64,000 nt of DNA from the NCBI GenBank assembly GCA_022844345.1, contig JALHLU010000011.1:1-64000 (forward strand), in the 5' to 3' direction. This DNA is from Hyphomonadaceae bacterium. GTDB lineage: Bacteria > Pseudomonadota > Alphaproteobacteria > Caulobacterales > Hyphomonadaceae. A program made the position numbers and the translations under genes. A model generated the notes under the pieces. That model did no database searches and was not told the origin of the DNA. It worked only from the letters and a program-made list of their open reading frames with translations. This document shows positions 36,535 to 45,020 of this stretch, in pieces. The number at the start of each line of letters is the position of its first letter. The first letter of the stretch is position 1.

Positions 36535-37080
36535 ATGGGGTTTTCGCTGGTCTGGTTTGCGGCGCAAGGGATCCGCAAGGACGATTTCCTCGAACGCGCG
36601 CAGTTCGAGGATACGGGCGAGATCGACGAGTATTTCGAGCATGACCATGCGGGCGGCGAACTGCCCGATGGATGGTATGTGATCCTGTCGAGCGAGATGG
36701 GCCTGCTGGAGCCCGCGCGGCTGATGAAATGGTCGGCGAGCGCGCGGCTGGTGGCCGTGGCGATCCACGAAGGCTCGATGAATTCGCTGGCCACGGAATG
36801 GCGCGACGGGAAACAGGTGTGGTCGGTCTCGCATGACGGCAGCGAAAGCGGCGACCAGCTGGACGTTGAAGGCACGCTGCCCGAGGTGTTCGAGGAACTG
36901 AAGGCGGAGGCTACGGCCGCCCAGGCGGAGTCCGAGGGGGAAGGCGGCGGGGTGAACTTCGTGTTCGACATTCCGCTGGACCTTGCGGCGGAGATCACCG
37001 GCTTCCGCCATGACGAGCTTGGCTTCGACGACGACATCGAGCCGTTCACGGTTCTGGAGCGGTTGTTCGCGGCGGGGTGA
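36535..37080 (+). CDS. Conserved-looking cytoplasmic protein of unknown function
   Basis: A 181-residue acidic protein without signal or membrane segment. It opens MGFSLVWFAAQGIRKDDFLE and has a compact alpha/beta pattern (WYVILSSEMGLLEPARLMKW, VAVAIHEGSMNSLATEWRDGKQVW split in two strands), ending FTVLERLF. Tryptophans and acidic residues are frequent. The pattern is that of a small protein of a type often paired with immunity or stress genes, but I do not recognise the family. GGAGAGGGCG precedes the ATG. It lies 22 bases after the cysteine-rich lipoprotein gene. Confidence 0.65.
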   Translation: MGFSLVWFAAQGIRKDDFLERAQFEDTGEIDEYFEHDHAGGELPDGWYVILSSEMGLLEPARLMKWSASARLVAVAIHEGSMNSLATEWRDGKQVWSVSHDGSESGDQLDVEGTLPEVFEELKAEATAAQAESEGEGGGVNFVFDIPLDLAAEITGFRHDELGFDDDIEPFTVLERLFAAG

Positions 37081-37168
37081 GGGGCATTGTTGATTTCGCC
37101 CGCGATTTGACTTCATCGGCCGGACGGGACACGCAAGGCGCTGCCATGCGTTCACCCAGGCCGAGGCC

Positions 37169-37822
37169 ATGAGCGATATCGATCCCAGATTCAACGCCGC
37201 CCGCCTAGTGCTGGCGTTGCGCCAATCGGGCGTGACGGACCAGCGCGTGACCGAGGCGCTGGAGCGGACGCCGCGCGACCAGTTCGCGCCCAAGGCGTTT
37301 GCGGAGGATGCGTGGGAGAATGTCGAGCTGCCGATCGATTGCGGGCAGACCATGACGCGGCCGGTGACGGTCGGCGTGATGCTGCAGGCGCTGGACCTGC
37401 AGCGGGACCAGACGGTTCTCGAGATCGGGACAGGCTCCGGCTATGTGGCGGCGGCGATGTCGCGGCTGGGGCGCCGGGTCTATTCGGTCGACCGTTTCCG
37501 GACGCTCGTTGAACGGGCCAAGGGTGCGCTGGACCAGTTGGGCGTGTCCTCGCGAGTAGAGTTGCGGCTTGGAGACGGGCTTCTGGGATGGGCCGAGGCG
37601 GCGCCGTTTGACCGGCTGCTTCTGATGGGCGCCGTCGAGGTTTTGCCGGAAGACCTTGCCTGGCAGCTGGCGCCGGGGGGCGTCGCTGTCGTGCCTGTGG
37701 AACGGGACGGGGAACGCCTTATCCTGCGCCTCACGCGGCTGGCCGACGGCGGTTTCAGCGAGGTTATTGTTGGAAAAGCGAGGTTTTCCGGGCTTCAGCC
37801 GGGCGTTGCGCGGGAACTCTGA
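37169..37822 (+). CDS. pcm: Protein-L-isoaspartate O-methyltransferase
   Basis: A 217-residue SAM-dependent enzyme that methylates isoaspartyl residues so that damaged proteins can be repaired. Family motifs are clear: LPIDCGQTMTRPVTVGVMLQAL, the SAM motif VLEIGTGSGYVAAAMS, and DRLLLMGAVEVLP where the post-motif region lies. This is the canonical copy; a more divergent paralogue is at 555. In relatives surE precedes pcm and a LysM/M23 gene follows; here only the second neighbour is kept. Confidence 0.93.
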   Translation: MSDIDPRFNAARLVLALRQSGVTDQRVTEALERTPRDQFAPKAFAEDAWENVELPIDCGQTMTRPVTVGVMLQALDLQRDQTVLEIGTGSGYVAAAMSRLGRRVYSVDRFRTLVERAKGALDQLGVSSRVELRLGDGLLGWAEAAPFDRLLLMGAVEVLPEDLAWQLAPGGVAVVPVERDGERLILRLTRLADGGFSEVIVGKARFSGLQPGVAREL

Positions 37823-37895
37823 ACCACAGCCGGGTTCAGCCTCTGGTAAGTCCCCTATGGCAAGGTGCGCGCTCTGATCTGTGGAGGATTGAGCG

Positions 37896-39221
37896 ATGGG
37901 CAGGGCCCTGCGCGCCAGCATGTTCGTGTCGGCCGCCGCCGTGCTGGGCGCGTGCGCGTCCAACCCTGAACATGGCGCCGCGCCGATCGACTTTCGGGCG
38001 TCTGCGCCGGCTGCTCGCGGCCCTGCTCCGGGAACCGTGCTCGCATCAGCCACACCGCCATCGGCCCAGCAGCCGCGATTCAGCCCGGCGCCGGCGGCCT
38101 TGCCTCCCGCAGTGACGCCGGCCGCAGTTGAGCCCGCCCCGCTGCAGCTGGTGGCGGACCTTGGGCCCGGCATCGGTCTGTCGGCGACGGATGAGGCGCG
38201 CGCGATGGCGCCACAGGCAGGCTCGCGGCCCGGCGGCGCGCGGCGGCTTGGGCCAGATGATCCGGCCGGCCGCATGGTCACTGTGTCGGCGGGCGACACG
38301 CTCTACGACATCTCGCGACGCCACAACGTCAATATGCGCGCGCTGATCGAGACCAACCGGCTCCAGGCCCCGTATGCGCTAAATGCCGGCGCGACGATCC
38401 AGCTGCCGCCGCCGAATGTGCATGTCGTCAGCCGTGGCGAGACGCTCTACTCGGTCTCACGCCGCTATAATGTCGATACGCGCTCGCTTGCGCTGATGAA
38501 CGGCCTGACGCGTCCTTGGACGGTCTATCCGGGAGATGAGTTGCTGCTGCCGCCGCTGGCGCGGGATCAGGCGCGCGAGCCCGTGAGGGCGATGGACGCC
38601 GCGCCGGTCGCGGTTGCCGCCGTGACACCGCCGGCCGTCAAGCCCGCCGTGGGCGGCGACAAGCCGATCCAGCTTGCGCCGGCCCCCGCCGCAACCCCGG
38701 CTCCGCCCAGGACCGCTCCGCCAGTTGCAAAGCCGGCCCCCGCACCGGCCGCTACGCCGAAGCCTCCGCAGGCTGCGATCGCGCCGCCACCGGTTGCGCC
38801 TGCGCCGAAGTCCGTGCCGCAAGCCGCCCCGGCGTCCGGTTCGCGGGACTTCATCTGGCCGGTGTCCGGCAGCGTGCTGAAGGGCTATGGCGCTTCGGCT
38901 GATGGCGTCCGCAATGACGGGGTGAACATTGCCGCGCCGCGCGGGACCGAGATCAAGGCCGCCGCCACGGGCGAGGTCGTGTATGCGGGCAGCGAACTGG
39001 CAGGCTTTGGCAATCTGGTCCTTATCCGGCATCCGGGCGGTTGGGTGACGGCCTATGCGCACGCCGACACGGTTGTTGTGAAAGAGGGCGACCTAGTGAA
39101 GCAGGGCCAGCGCATCGCGACGGTCGGCGCGACCGGGAACGCCAGCGCGCCGCAGGTCCATTTCGAGCTGCGCAAGGGCAAGGAACCTGTGAACCCGGCG
39201 CAGCACCTGCCACCGCTTTAG
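37896..39221 (+). CDS. NlpD-like lipoprotein: two LysM domains and a degenerate M23 domain
   Basis: A 441-residue lipoprotein (VSAAAVLGAC, lipid Cys20). LysM domains at about 127-171 and 175-219 bind peptidoglycan; a Pro/Ala-rich linker leads to an M23/LytM domain at about 325-435. Zinc ligands are partly lost: the usual His and Asp of motif one are Asn340 and Asn344 (RNDGVNIA), and the HxH of motif two is Gln420-Val-His422, though His389 remains. Such degenerate LytM proteins (NlpD, EnvC) do not cut wall themselves but activate amidases at division. The gene follows pcm by 73 bases, the common order. Confidence 0.88.
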   Translation: MGRALRASMFVSAAAVLGACASNPEHGAAPIDFRASAPAARGPAPGTVLASATPPSAQQPRFSPAPAALPPAVTPAAVEPAPLQLVADLGPGIGLSATDEARAMAPQAGSRPGGARRLGPDDPAGRMVTVSAGDTLYDISRRHNVNMRALIETNRLQAPYALNAGATIQLPPPNVHVVSRGETLYSVSRRYNVDTRSLALMNGLTRPWTVYPGDELLLPPLARDQAREPVRAMDAAPVAVAAVTPPAVKPAVGGDKPIQLAPAPAATPAPPRTAPPVAKPAPAPAATPKPPQAAIAPPPVAPAPKSVPQAAPASGSRDFIWPVSGSVLKGYGASADGVRNDGVNIAAPRGTEIKAAATGEVVYAGSELAGFGNLVLIRHPGGWVTAYAHADTVVVKEGDLVKQGQRIATVGATGNASAPQVHFELRKGKEPVNPAQHLPPL

Positions 39222-39253
39222 GGTGGGCGGCTACAGCCACGGAAATCGGCGCA

Positions 39254-39281
39254 TTGCCAAGGTGGGGGGTCCCGATATAGT
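39254..39281 (+). promoter_or_regulatory. Promoter of yajC-secD
   Basis: TTGCCA at 39254-39259 and TATAGT at 39276-39281 with 16 bases between them; the yajC start is 61 bases downstream of the -10. Confidence 0.55.
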
Positions 39282-39341
39282 TCGCGACCCTAGAGTTCCC
39301 CCTGTCTGGCGGGAACCAAACGAGATTCCCACGGAGAACTC

Positions 39342-39698
39342 ATGCTTCCGATCCCGCTGCTTTTCCAGGTGACCACCGGTACGACGACTGGCGCCGCACC
39401 GGCCGGCGGTGGCCTGCTCGAGATGCTGCTCCTGCCGGTTGGCATGATCGTCATCTTCTATTTCCTGCTGATCCGCCCGCAGAACAACCGGATGAAGAAA
39501 CACCGCGAGATGGTCGCCAACGTGAAGAAGGGCGACAAGATCATCACCCAGGGCGGCATCATCGGCCGCGTCTTCAAGCTGACGGACGAAGAGGTCACCA
39601 TCGACACGGGCGAGGGCGGCAAGCTCCGCATCATGCGCGGCATGATCATGGACGTGAAGAAGACCGACACGCCGGCTAACGACACCAAGGAAAGCTGA
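39342..39698 (+). CDS. yajC: Preprotein translocase subunit YajC
   Basis: A 118-residue protein with one membrane helix (GLLEMLLLPVGMIVIFYFLLI) directly followed by the YajC signature RPQNNRMKKHREMVANVKKGD and a small soluble domain (IITQGGIIGRVFKLTDEEVTIDTG). YajC is an accessory of the SecDF-YidC complex at the inner membrane. GGAGAACTC precedes the ATG. secD starts seven bases after its stop, so they form one operon. Confidence 0.95.
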   Translation: MLPIPLLFQVTTGTTTGAAPAGGGLLEMLLLPVGMIVIFYFLLIRPQNNRMKKHREMVANVKKGDKIITQGGIIGRVFKLTDEEVTIDTGEGGKLRIMRGMIMDVKKTDTPANDTKES

Positions 39699-39705
39699 TC
39701 CTTCC

Positions 39706-41289
39706 ATGCTGTTGCGTTTCCCGGCCTGGAAGGTCGCGCTGCTGTTCGTGGCGCTGTTTGCGGGGCTTGTCAGCTCCGTGCCGAACCTGCTGACGGAACA
39801 GCAGCGTGCGGCCTATCTGGGCTGGCTCCCGGTCCAGCCGCTGAAGCTGGGTCTCGACCTGCGTGGCGGAGCGTCGATCTCGCTGCAGATCGACCCCGAA
39901 GAGCTGCGGGCGAATGAACTGCTGAACGTCAACCGCATGGCGGGCGACAAGCTGCGCGAAACGCCGCTGATCCCGGTGCGGGAACGCGCGCCGCGCGGGG
40001 ATGCCGTGGTCGTGCGTGTGGCCAATGCGCAGGACACGCCAAAAGCGCTGGAACGCCTGAAAACACTAGGTGATGCGAATACTTACATCATCAGCGAGCG
40101 AGCCGACGGCGCGATCGAGATCAGGTTTACCGAGAACTATTTCGCGACCCTGCAGTCGAACGCCGTCGAAGCCTCGCGCGAGGCCGTGCAACGCCGCGCG
40201 GACGGTTCGGGCCTGGTCGAGCCCTATATAGCCCGGCAGGGGGACAACCGCGTGCTGGTGGAGGTTCCGGGCCTCAACCCGGCCGAGGTCGACACGCTGG
40301 TCGACACGCTGACCACGGCGGGTGTGCTGACCTTCAACCTTGTCGATGAACGGGCCAATCCAGCCGAATATCAGGTCGGCGTGCCGCGCAACAACCGCAT
40401 CGCCCTGCCGAACCAGAGTATGGGCGGCGCGGCGCAGGTTGTGATGCTCGACTCGATCATTACGGGCGGTGACCTTTCTGGCGCTTATGCCTCGACGGAC
40501 GAGTACGGCCGGCCAAGCATCGCCTTCCAGCTGCACAGCTCCGGCGCGCAGAAATTCGGCCGCGTGACGACCCAGAATATCGGCCGCCCCTTCGCCATTG
40601 TGCTCGATAACACCATCGTCTCGGCGCCCACGATCAACTCGCCCATCACTGGCGGCAGCGGGCAGATTACAGGCTCTTTCACGCCGGAAGAGGCTGACCA
40701 GCTGGCGATCGTGCTGAAGTCTGGCCAGCTGCCGGCCAAGCTGCAGGTGGTCGAACGCCGGACTGTGGACCCGAGCCTTGGGGCGGACTCGATCCGCGCC
40801 GGCGTGACCGCGTCAATCGTCGGCGTCATTCTGGTGGCGCTGTTCATGCTGGCCGTTTACGGCTTGCTGGGCGTTTTCGCGGTCATCGGGCTCGTCTGCA
40901 ACATCTTCATGCTGGTCGGCGTGTTGTCGCTGTTCGGCGCGACACTGACCCTGCCGGGCATTGCCGGCATCCTGCTGACCATGGGCATGGCGGTCGACTA
41001 CAACGTGCTGATATTCGAGCGGATACGCGAGGAAAAGCGGTCCGGACGCTCTCCGATCACATCAGTGGAGGCAGGCTACGATATGGCCATGTCGACCATC
41101 GTGGACGCCAACGTCACCCACCTTGTGGCCGCGCTTGTCATGTTCAACCTTGGCGAAGGGCCTGTCAGGGGCTTCGCCCTGACGCTCGCGATCGGGGTCC
41201 TGACTTCGATCTTCACGGCGGTCATCGTCGCCCGCTTCATCATGGCGACATGGCTGAGGATGGCGCGGCCAAAGTGGATACCTATCTAA
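39706..41289 (+). CDS. secD: Protein translocase subunit SecD
   Basis: A 527-residue RND-family protein that uses the proton gradient to pull secreted proteins out of the SecYEG channel. It has one N-terminal helix, the periplasmic P1 part beginning LGLDLRGGASISLQ, the hinge, and five further helices at the end (SIVGVILVALFMLAVYGLLG, MGMAVDYNVLIFERIREE with the conserved proton-path Asp, and GVLTSIFTAVIVARFIMATW). Length and ends are complete. SecF normally follows in the same operon; here it does not, and the next gene is secE after 145 bases of unassigned DNA. Confidence 0.95.
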   Translation: MLLRFPAWKVALLFVALFAGLVSSVPNLLTEQQRAAYLGWLPVQPLKLGLDLRGGASISLQIDPEELRANELLNVNRMAGDKLRETPLIPVRERAPRGDAVVVRVANAQDTPKALERLKTLGDANTYIISERADGAIEIRFTENYFATLQSNAVEASREAVQRRADGSGLVEPYIARQGDNRVLVEVPGLNPAEVDTLVDTLTTAGVLTFNLVDERANPAEYQVGVPRNNRIALPNQSMGGAAQVVMLDSIITGGDLSGAYASTDEYGRPSIAFQLHSSGAQKFGRVTTQNIGRPFAIVLDNTIVSAPTINSPITGGSGQITGSFTPEEADQLAIVLKSGQLPAKLQVVERRTVDPSLGADSIRAGVTASIVGVILVALFMLAVYGLLGVFAVIGLVCNIFMLVGVLSLFGATLTLPGIAGILLTMGMAVDYNVLIFERIREEKRSGRSPITSVEAGYDMAMSTIVDANVTHLVAALVMFNLGEGPVRGFALTLAIGVLTSIFTAVIVARFIMATWLRMARPKWIPI

Positions 41290-41434
41290 GGTGTCAGGCT
41301 GTGGCCGTCAGGCGGTGAACGCGCTTCCGGGGAGGGGGCGGGCTGCCTGGGGCCTTGGTCAGAAAAGCCCATTGCCTATTGCCTATTGTCGGCTGCCGTC
41401 ATAGACGAACCGGCTTCAACTACATCGGAATATC

Positions 41435-41698
41435 ATGAAAAGCCCTACCGGCGCCTCCGAAACCAATGCCTCCCCGCCCAAAAAGCGGACCGGGCCGCTC
41501 ACCTTCATCAGCCAGGTGCGCGCCGAAGCCAGGAAAGTCACCTGGACCTCCACCCGCGAGACGTGGGTGGCGTCGGTGATGGTCGTGGTCATGGTTATCG
41601 TGGCGTCGATCTTCTTCTATTTTTCGGATTCCATTATCAAGCTGCTCGTCGGCTTCCTGACCGGCATCTCGGGCGGCGGAGCCTCGACCAATGGCTGA
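41435..41698 (+). CDS. secE: Protein translocase subunit SecE
   Basis: An 87-residue single-helix subunit of the SecYEG channel. The conserved cytoplasmic amphipathic helix is FISQVRAEARKVTWTSTRETW, followed by the membrane helix (ASVMVVVMVIVASIFFYFSD). The stop overlaps nusG by eight bases, the usual coupling. The tRNA gene often found before secE is not present: I searched 41290-41434 by eye and see no cloverleaf or T-arm motif. Confidence 0.93.
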   Translation: MKSPTGASETNASPPKKRTGPLTFISQVRAEARKVTWTSTRETWVASVMVVVMVIVASIFFYFSDSIIKLLVGFLTGISGGGASTNG

Positions 41699-42233
41699 TG
41701 CACGCTGGTATATCGTTCACGCATACTCCAACTTCGAGAAGAAGGTCGCTTCGACCATTCGCGAACAGGCCGAAATGCAGGGCCTTTCCGACCTGATCGA
41801 AGAGATCGAGGTCCCGACCGAGGAGGTTGTGGAGGTCGTTCGCGGCCGCAAGCGCACGGTCGAGAAGCGGCACATGCCGGGCTATGTGCTCGTGAAGATG
41901 CGGATGTCGGACGAGGCGTATCACCTCGTGAAAAACACCCCGAAGGTTACTGGCTTCCTGGGCGCTGAAGGCGGCAAGAAGCCCCTGCCGGTGTCGCAGA
42001 AGGAAGTCGACCAGATCCTCGGCAAGGTCGAAGCTGGCACGATCGAGCGCGCGCGCCCGAAGATGCAGTTCGAAATCGGCGAGAAGGTCAGAGTCACGGA
42101 CGGGCCGTTCGCCTCGTTCGAGGGAGCCGTGGACTCGATCGACGAGGACACCGGCCGTCTCAAGGTCACCGTCACGATTTTCGGCCGGTCCACGCCGGTC
42201 GATCTGGAATACGGTCAGGTCACAAAGGTCTAG
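41691..42233 (+). CDS. nusG: Transcription termination/antitermination protein NusG
   Basis: A 180-residue elongation factor with the NGN domain (ARWYIVHAYSNFEKKVASTI; KRHMPGYVLVKM) that binds the RNA polymerase clamp, and a C-terminal KOW domain (EKVRVTDGPFASFEGAVDSI) that binds Rho or ribosomal protein S10. The ATG lies inside the secE 3' end. Length is normal for proteobacteria. rplK follows after 179 bases with its own promoter. Confidence 0.96.
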   Translation: MADARWYIVHAYSNFEKKVASTIREQAEMQGLSDLIEEIEVPTEEVVEVVRGRKRTVEKRHMPGYVLVKMRMSDEAYHLVKNTPKVTGFLGAEGGKKPLPVSQKEVDQILGKVEAGTIERARPKMQFEIGEKVRVTDGPFASFEGAVDSIDEDTGRLKVTVTIFGRSTPVDLEYGQVTKV

Positions 42234-42264
42234 GTCCCCGGGCCTGCCGGTTATCCAAAAACGC

Positions 42265-42293
42265 TTGCCTTCCGGGCCAAAAGCCCCTATCGG
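42265..42293 (+). promoter_or_regulatory. Promoter of rplK-rplA
   Basis: TTGCCT at 42265-42270 and TATCGG at 42288-42293, 17 bases apart, leave a leader of about 115 bases. The leader should contain the L1 binding site that lets L1 repress its own operon, as in other bacteria; I have not drawn its fold. Confidence 0.5.
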
Positions 42294-42412
42294 CCCGCGT
42301 TCGCGTGGGAGGCTTAAGCCAGCCCCACCACGCACCCCCCGCCTTTCCGGATGGTCCGGCGAGGCCCGTCCGGCGGTGAAACACCCTCCGGGCTGCCACA
42401 AGTGAGGGAAAC

Positions 42413-42844
42413 ATGGCGAAGAAACTGTTGGGGAGCCTGAAGCTTCAGGTTCCCGCCGGAGCGGCAAACCCGTCTCCCCCAATCGGCCCCGCTCTCGGTC
42501 AGCGCGGCATCAACATCATGGAATTCTGCAAGGCCTTCAACGCAAGGACCGCGCAGGAACAGAAGGGCATGCCCCTTCCCGTGGTGATCCACTATTATCA
42601 GGACAAGTCGTTCACCTTCGAGATCAAGACGCCGCCGGCGTCCTACCTCCTGAAGCAGGCGGCGAGCATCCAGTCCGGCTCGAAGCTGCCGGGCCGAGAT
42701 TCCGCTGGCACGGTCACGATGGACCAGTGCCGCGAGATCGCGAAGAAGAAGCTCAAGGACCTGAACACGAATGACGTGGACCAGGGCGCCAAGATCATCG
42801 CCGGCTCCGCCCGCGCGATGGGCCTGCAAGTGACGGGAGCGTAG
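42413..42844 (+). CDS. rplK: 50S ribosomal protein L11
   Basis: A 143-residue protein of the GTPase-associated centre of the large subunit. The family sequence is evident: [21 protein letters not shown] (with the switch prolines of the N-terminal domain), FCKAFNART, and the RNA-binding C-terminus [13 protein letters not shown] and [13 protein letters not shown]. It precedes rplA by four bases. Length is standard. Confidence 0.97.
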   Translation: MAKKLLGSLKLQVPAGAANPSPPIGPALGQRGINIMEFCKAFNARTAQEQKGMPLPVVIHYYQDKSFTFEIKTPPASYLLKQAASIQSGSKLPGRDSAGTVTMDQCREIAKKKLKDLNTNDVDQGAKIIAGSARAMGLQVTGA

Positions 42845-42848
42845 TCCA

Positions 42849-43553
42849 ATGGCACTCGGAAAACGCACAACCGCCGCGCGCAAGACCGTTGACCCGACCA
42901 AGGTCTACAAGGTTACGGACGCCGTGAAGCTCGTGAAGGGCAACGCCAAGGCGAAGTTCGACGAAACGATCGAGATCGCCGTGAACCTCGGCATCGACCC
43001 GAAGCAGGCGGACCAGAACGTCCGTGGCGTCGTGAACCTGCCGGCCGGAACCGGCCGCAACGTTCGCGTGGCCGTGTTCGCCCGCGACAAGAAAGCTGAC
43101 GAAGCCCGCGCCGCTGGCGCTGACATCGTGGGCGCGGAAGACCTGTTCGAGACGGTGAACGGCGGCAAGGTCGACTTCGACCGCGTCATCGCGACCCCGG
43201 ACATGATGGGCCTCGTCGGCCGCCTCGGTAAGGTTCTGGGCCCCAAGGGCCTGATGCCGAACCCGAAGGTTGGCACGGTGACCCCGAACGTCGCGCAGGC
43301 CGTCAAGGATGCCAAGGGCGGCTCGGTTGAGTTCCGCGCCGAGAAGACCGGCATCATCCACGCCGGCGTGGGCAAGGCTTCTTTCACGGAAGCTGATCTC
43401 GAGAAGAACGTCCGCGCCTTTGTCGGCGCGCTGGTGAAGGCCCGTCCGTCGGGCGCCAAAGGCACCTACGTCAAGAAGATCGCGATCTCCTCGACGATGG
43501 GCCCGGGCGTCTCGGTGGACGTGACGGACCTCAGCCAGGTTGCTCCGCAGTAG
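42849..43553 (+). CDS. rplA: 50S ribosomal protein L1
   Basis: A 234-residue two-domain protein that forms the L1 stalk and moves with E-site tRNA; it also represses its own operon by binding the mRNA leader. Recognisable parts are [20 protein letters not shown] and [19 protein letters not shown]. It follows rplK by four bases and ends the unit at a strong terminator. Confidence 0.97.
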   Translation: MALGKRTTAARKTVDPTKVYKVTDAVKLVKGNAKAKFDETIEIAVNLGIDPKQADQNVRGVVNLPAGTGRNVRVAVFARDKKADEARAAGADIVGAEDLFETVNGGKVDFDRVIATPDMMGLVGRLGKVLGPKGLMPNPKVGTVTPNVAQAVKDAKGGSVEFRAEKTGIIHAGVGKASFTEADLEKNVRAFVGALVKARPSGAKGTYVKKIAISSTMGPGVSVDVTDLSQVAPQ

Positions 43554-43577
43554 GTTCGCCTCACTGCTGACATTGCG

Positions 43578-43607
43578 AAGGCCGGCGGAGTGATTCGCCG
43601 GCCTTTT
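43578..43607 (+). terminator. Terminator after rplA
   Basis: A perfect 10-base stem AAGGCCGGCG / CGCCGGCCTT with an 8-base loop runs into TTTT, 25 bases after the rplA stop. Confidence 0.88.
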
Positions 43608-43721
43608 GCTTTGCAGGCGTGGCATGATCCGGGTGGCCGGATGAGGCGTACGTCCCCCGTGTCTTGAGCGCTGGGGGTTACGCTGCAACGGTCGCTGGAG
43701 CCATTTCGCGCGGGGGATCGG

Positions 43722-43925
43722 GTGAGCTGGCGCTGGGCTGCCCATATGGCGGAAGGCGTGGTCCGGGAGGTGTTCGTCGGCCGGGTGGAGCGGACGATCA
43801 AGGGCGCGCGGATCGTGCGCAATGGCGAGCTGGACAATCCTGCATACCTGATCGAGCAGGACAACGGCGCGAAAGTGCTGAAGAAGCACTCGGAGGTGTT
43901 CCGGGCGCTGGAGCCCGGCGGGTGA
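43722..43925 (+). CDS. DUF2945 (HVA1/Tudor-like) small protein
   Basis: A 67-residue protein with the DUF2945 pattern: VSWRWAAHMAEGVVREVF, then TIKGARIVRNGELDNPAYLIEQDNG in two strands, and the closing KVLKKHSEVFRAL. Homologues have a few more residues (xFxxGDRVSW), and in the same frame the upstream codons read LEPFRAGDR, so the true start may lie upstream at a non-ATG codon; GTG at 43722 is the conservative choice. Function unknown. It sits between the L11-L1 and L10-L7/L12 units, an unusual place for an accessory gene. Confidence 0.6.
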   Translation: MSWRWAAHMAEGVVREVFVGRVERTIKGARIVRNGELDNPAYLIEQDNGAKVLKKHSEVFRALEPGG

Positions 43926-44062
43926 CCCGTGGCGGTTCGATTTTTCGGCGGGTCTTGCGGCGCCTGTGGAGAAGTTCCATCTGGGCTGGTGCGGCGGGTC
44001 CTCCCCAATACCCCTGATTTTGCTGCCCGGGATCACCATTCTCGAAAAAAGCAAGGGGGTGC

Positions 44063-44092
44063 TTGCCAAATGCCGGGGAGGGGGGCTATAGA
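44063..44092 (+). promoter_or_regulatory. Promoter of rplJ-rplL-rpoBC
   Basis: TTGCCA at 44063-44068 and TATAGA at 44087-44092 with 18 bases between. The distance to rplJ gives a leader of about 350 bases. Confidence 0.6.
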
Positions 44093-44446
44093 CGCCGGCT
44101 GAGCGAGGGATTCGTTAACACGAGTGCCTCGTTTCTCGTCCGAGATTGCAGGTGGAGCAACATTCAAGACCAGCTAACTAACTGGTTTTGCTCCTCAATT
44201 TCCTGCATGAGACGGGGTGTGACGGGACAGGGTGCGTAGTTGGCTTAATCGTCAACGACGACGCCCTTGAGTTCGTTTCCGCCCTGGGACGGGGGCACGT
44301 TGGTCAGGTGACCGCGAGCCCTCTCCTGTACTGGCCGGTAGCCTCTCATGGCTTCGGGCTGGCTGGAAGGGTGAAGCGGCTGTTTGTCCTGCGTGCGCTT
44401 CCTGGGGCGGCTGGAATAGTCCGGCTGTCCAACCTGGAGACCGCAT
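44093..44446 (+). ncRNA. rplJ mRNA leader (candidate L10 autoregulatory leader)
   Basis: This gene-free stretch of about 354 bases should be transcribed as the rplJ leader. In many bacteria a structured leader here binds the L10-(L12)4 complex and represses translation. A frame from TTG 44188 to 44454 runs into the rplJ start, but it lacks a ribosome site and has no recognisable protein. GC-rich segments (ACTGGCCGGTAGCC, GGCTTCGGGCTGGCTGG) can form hairpins. The kink-turn expected for L10 binding was not located with certainty. Confidence 0.45.
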
Positions 44447-44962
44447 ATGGATAAAGCTGGAAAAGCAGCGGCGCTCGAGACCTACAAGCAGGTCTTCGCC
44501 GACGCTGGCGTGATTGTCGTCACGCAATATTCCGGATTGACCGTGGCGGAGCTCACGGATCTGCGCTCGAAGCTCAAACTCCAAGGCGCAAATCTTAAGG
44601 TCATCAAGAACCGGCTCGCGAAAATTGCGCTGGACGGCAAGGGCGGTGATGCGGCGGGGGCGATGTTCGTCGGCCCCGTGGCGGTTGCCTTCTCGCCCGA
44701 TCCGGTCGCGGCTTCGAAAGTCGTGGCAGAGTACGCCAAGGGGAACGAGAAACTCGTTCTCGTGGGCGCCCTCATGGGCGACCAGGTGCTCGACCAGGCC
44801 GGCGTGAAGCAGCTTGCTTCGCTTCCGTCGCTGGATCAGCTCCGCGGCAAGATCATCGGCCTCATCCAGGCTCCGGCGACCAAGATCGCTGGCGTGCTGG
44901 CGGCGCCTGGCGGTCAGCTCGCTCGCGTCATTGGCGCTTACGCCAACAAGGACGCTGCCTGA
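44447..44962 (+). CDS. rplJ: 50S ribosomal protein L10
   Basis: A 171-residue protein forming the base of the L7/L12 stalk. The N-terminal RNA-binding part has MDKAGKAAALETYKQVF and VVTQYSGLTVAELTDLRSKL; the C-terminal helix with IQAPATKIAGVLAAPGGQLARVIGAYA binds L7/L12 dimers. It also regulates its operon. rplL follows after 58 bases. Confidence 0.96.
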   Translation: MDKAGKAAALETYKQVFADAGVIVVTQYSGLTVAELTDLRSKLKLQGANLKVIKNRLAKIALDGKGGDAAGAMFVGPVAVAFSPDPVAASKVVAEYAKGNEKLVLVGALMGDQVLDQAGVKQLASLPSLDQLRGKIIGLIQAPATKIAGVLAAPGGQLARVIGAYANKDAA

Positions 44963-45020
44963 GACCTGCTCCCGAACCAACAATCCGTAGTCACACACCC
45001 GTATTCAAGGAAAACCTGAA

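Noticed and set aside
41290-41434. tRNA gene before secE
   Set aside because: No acceptor stem pairing or GTTCRANYC T-arm could be found by eye on either strand.
44188-44454. 88-codon frame directly before rplJ
   Set aside because: It starts at TTG without a ribosome site, resembles nothing, and lies where a regulatory leader is expected.
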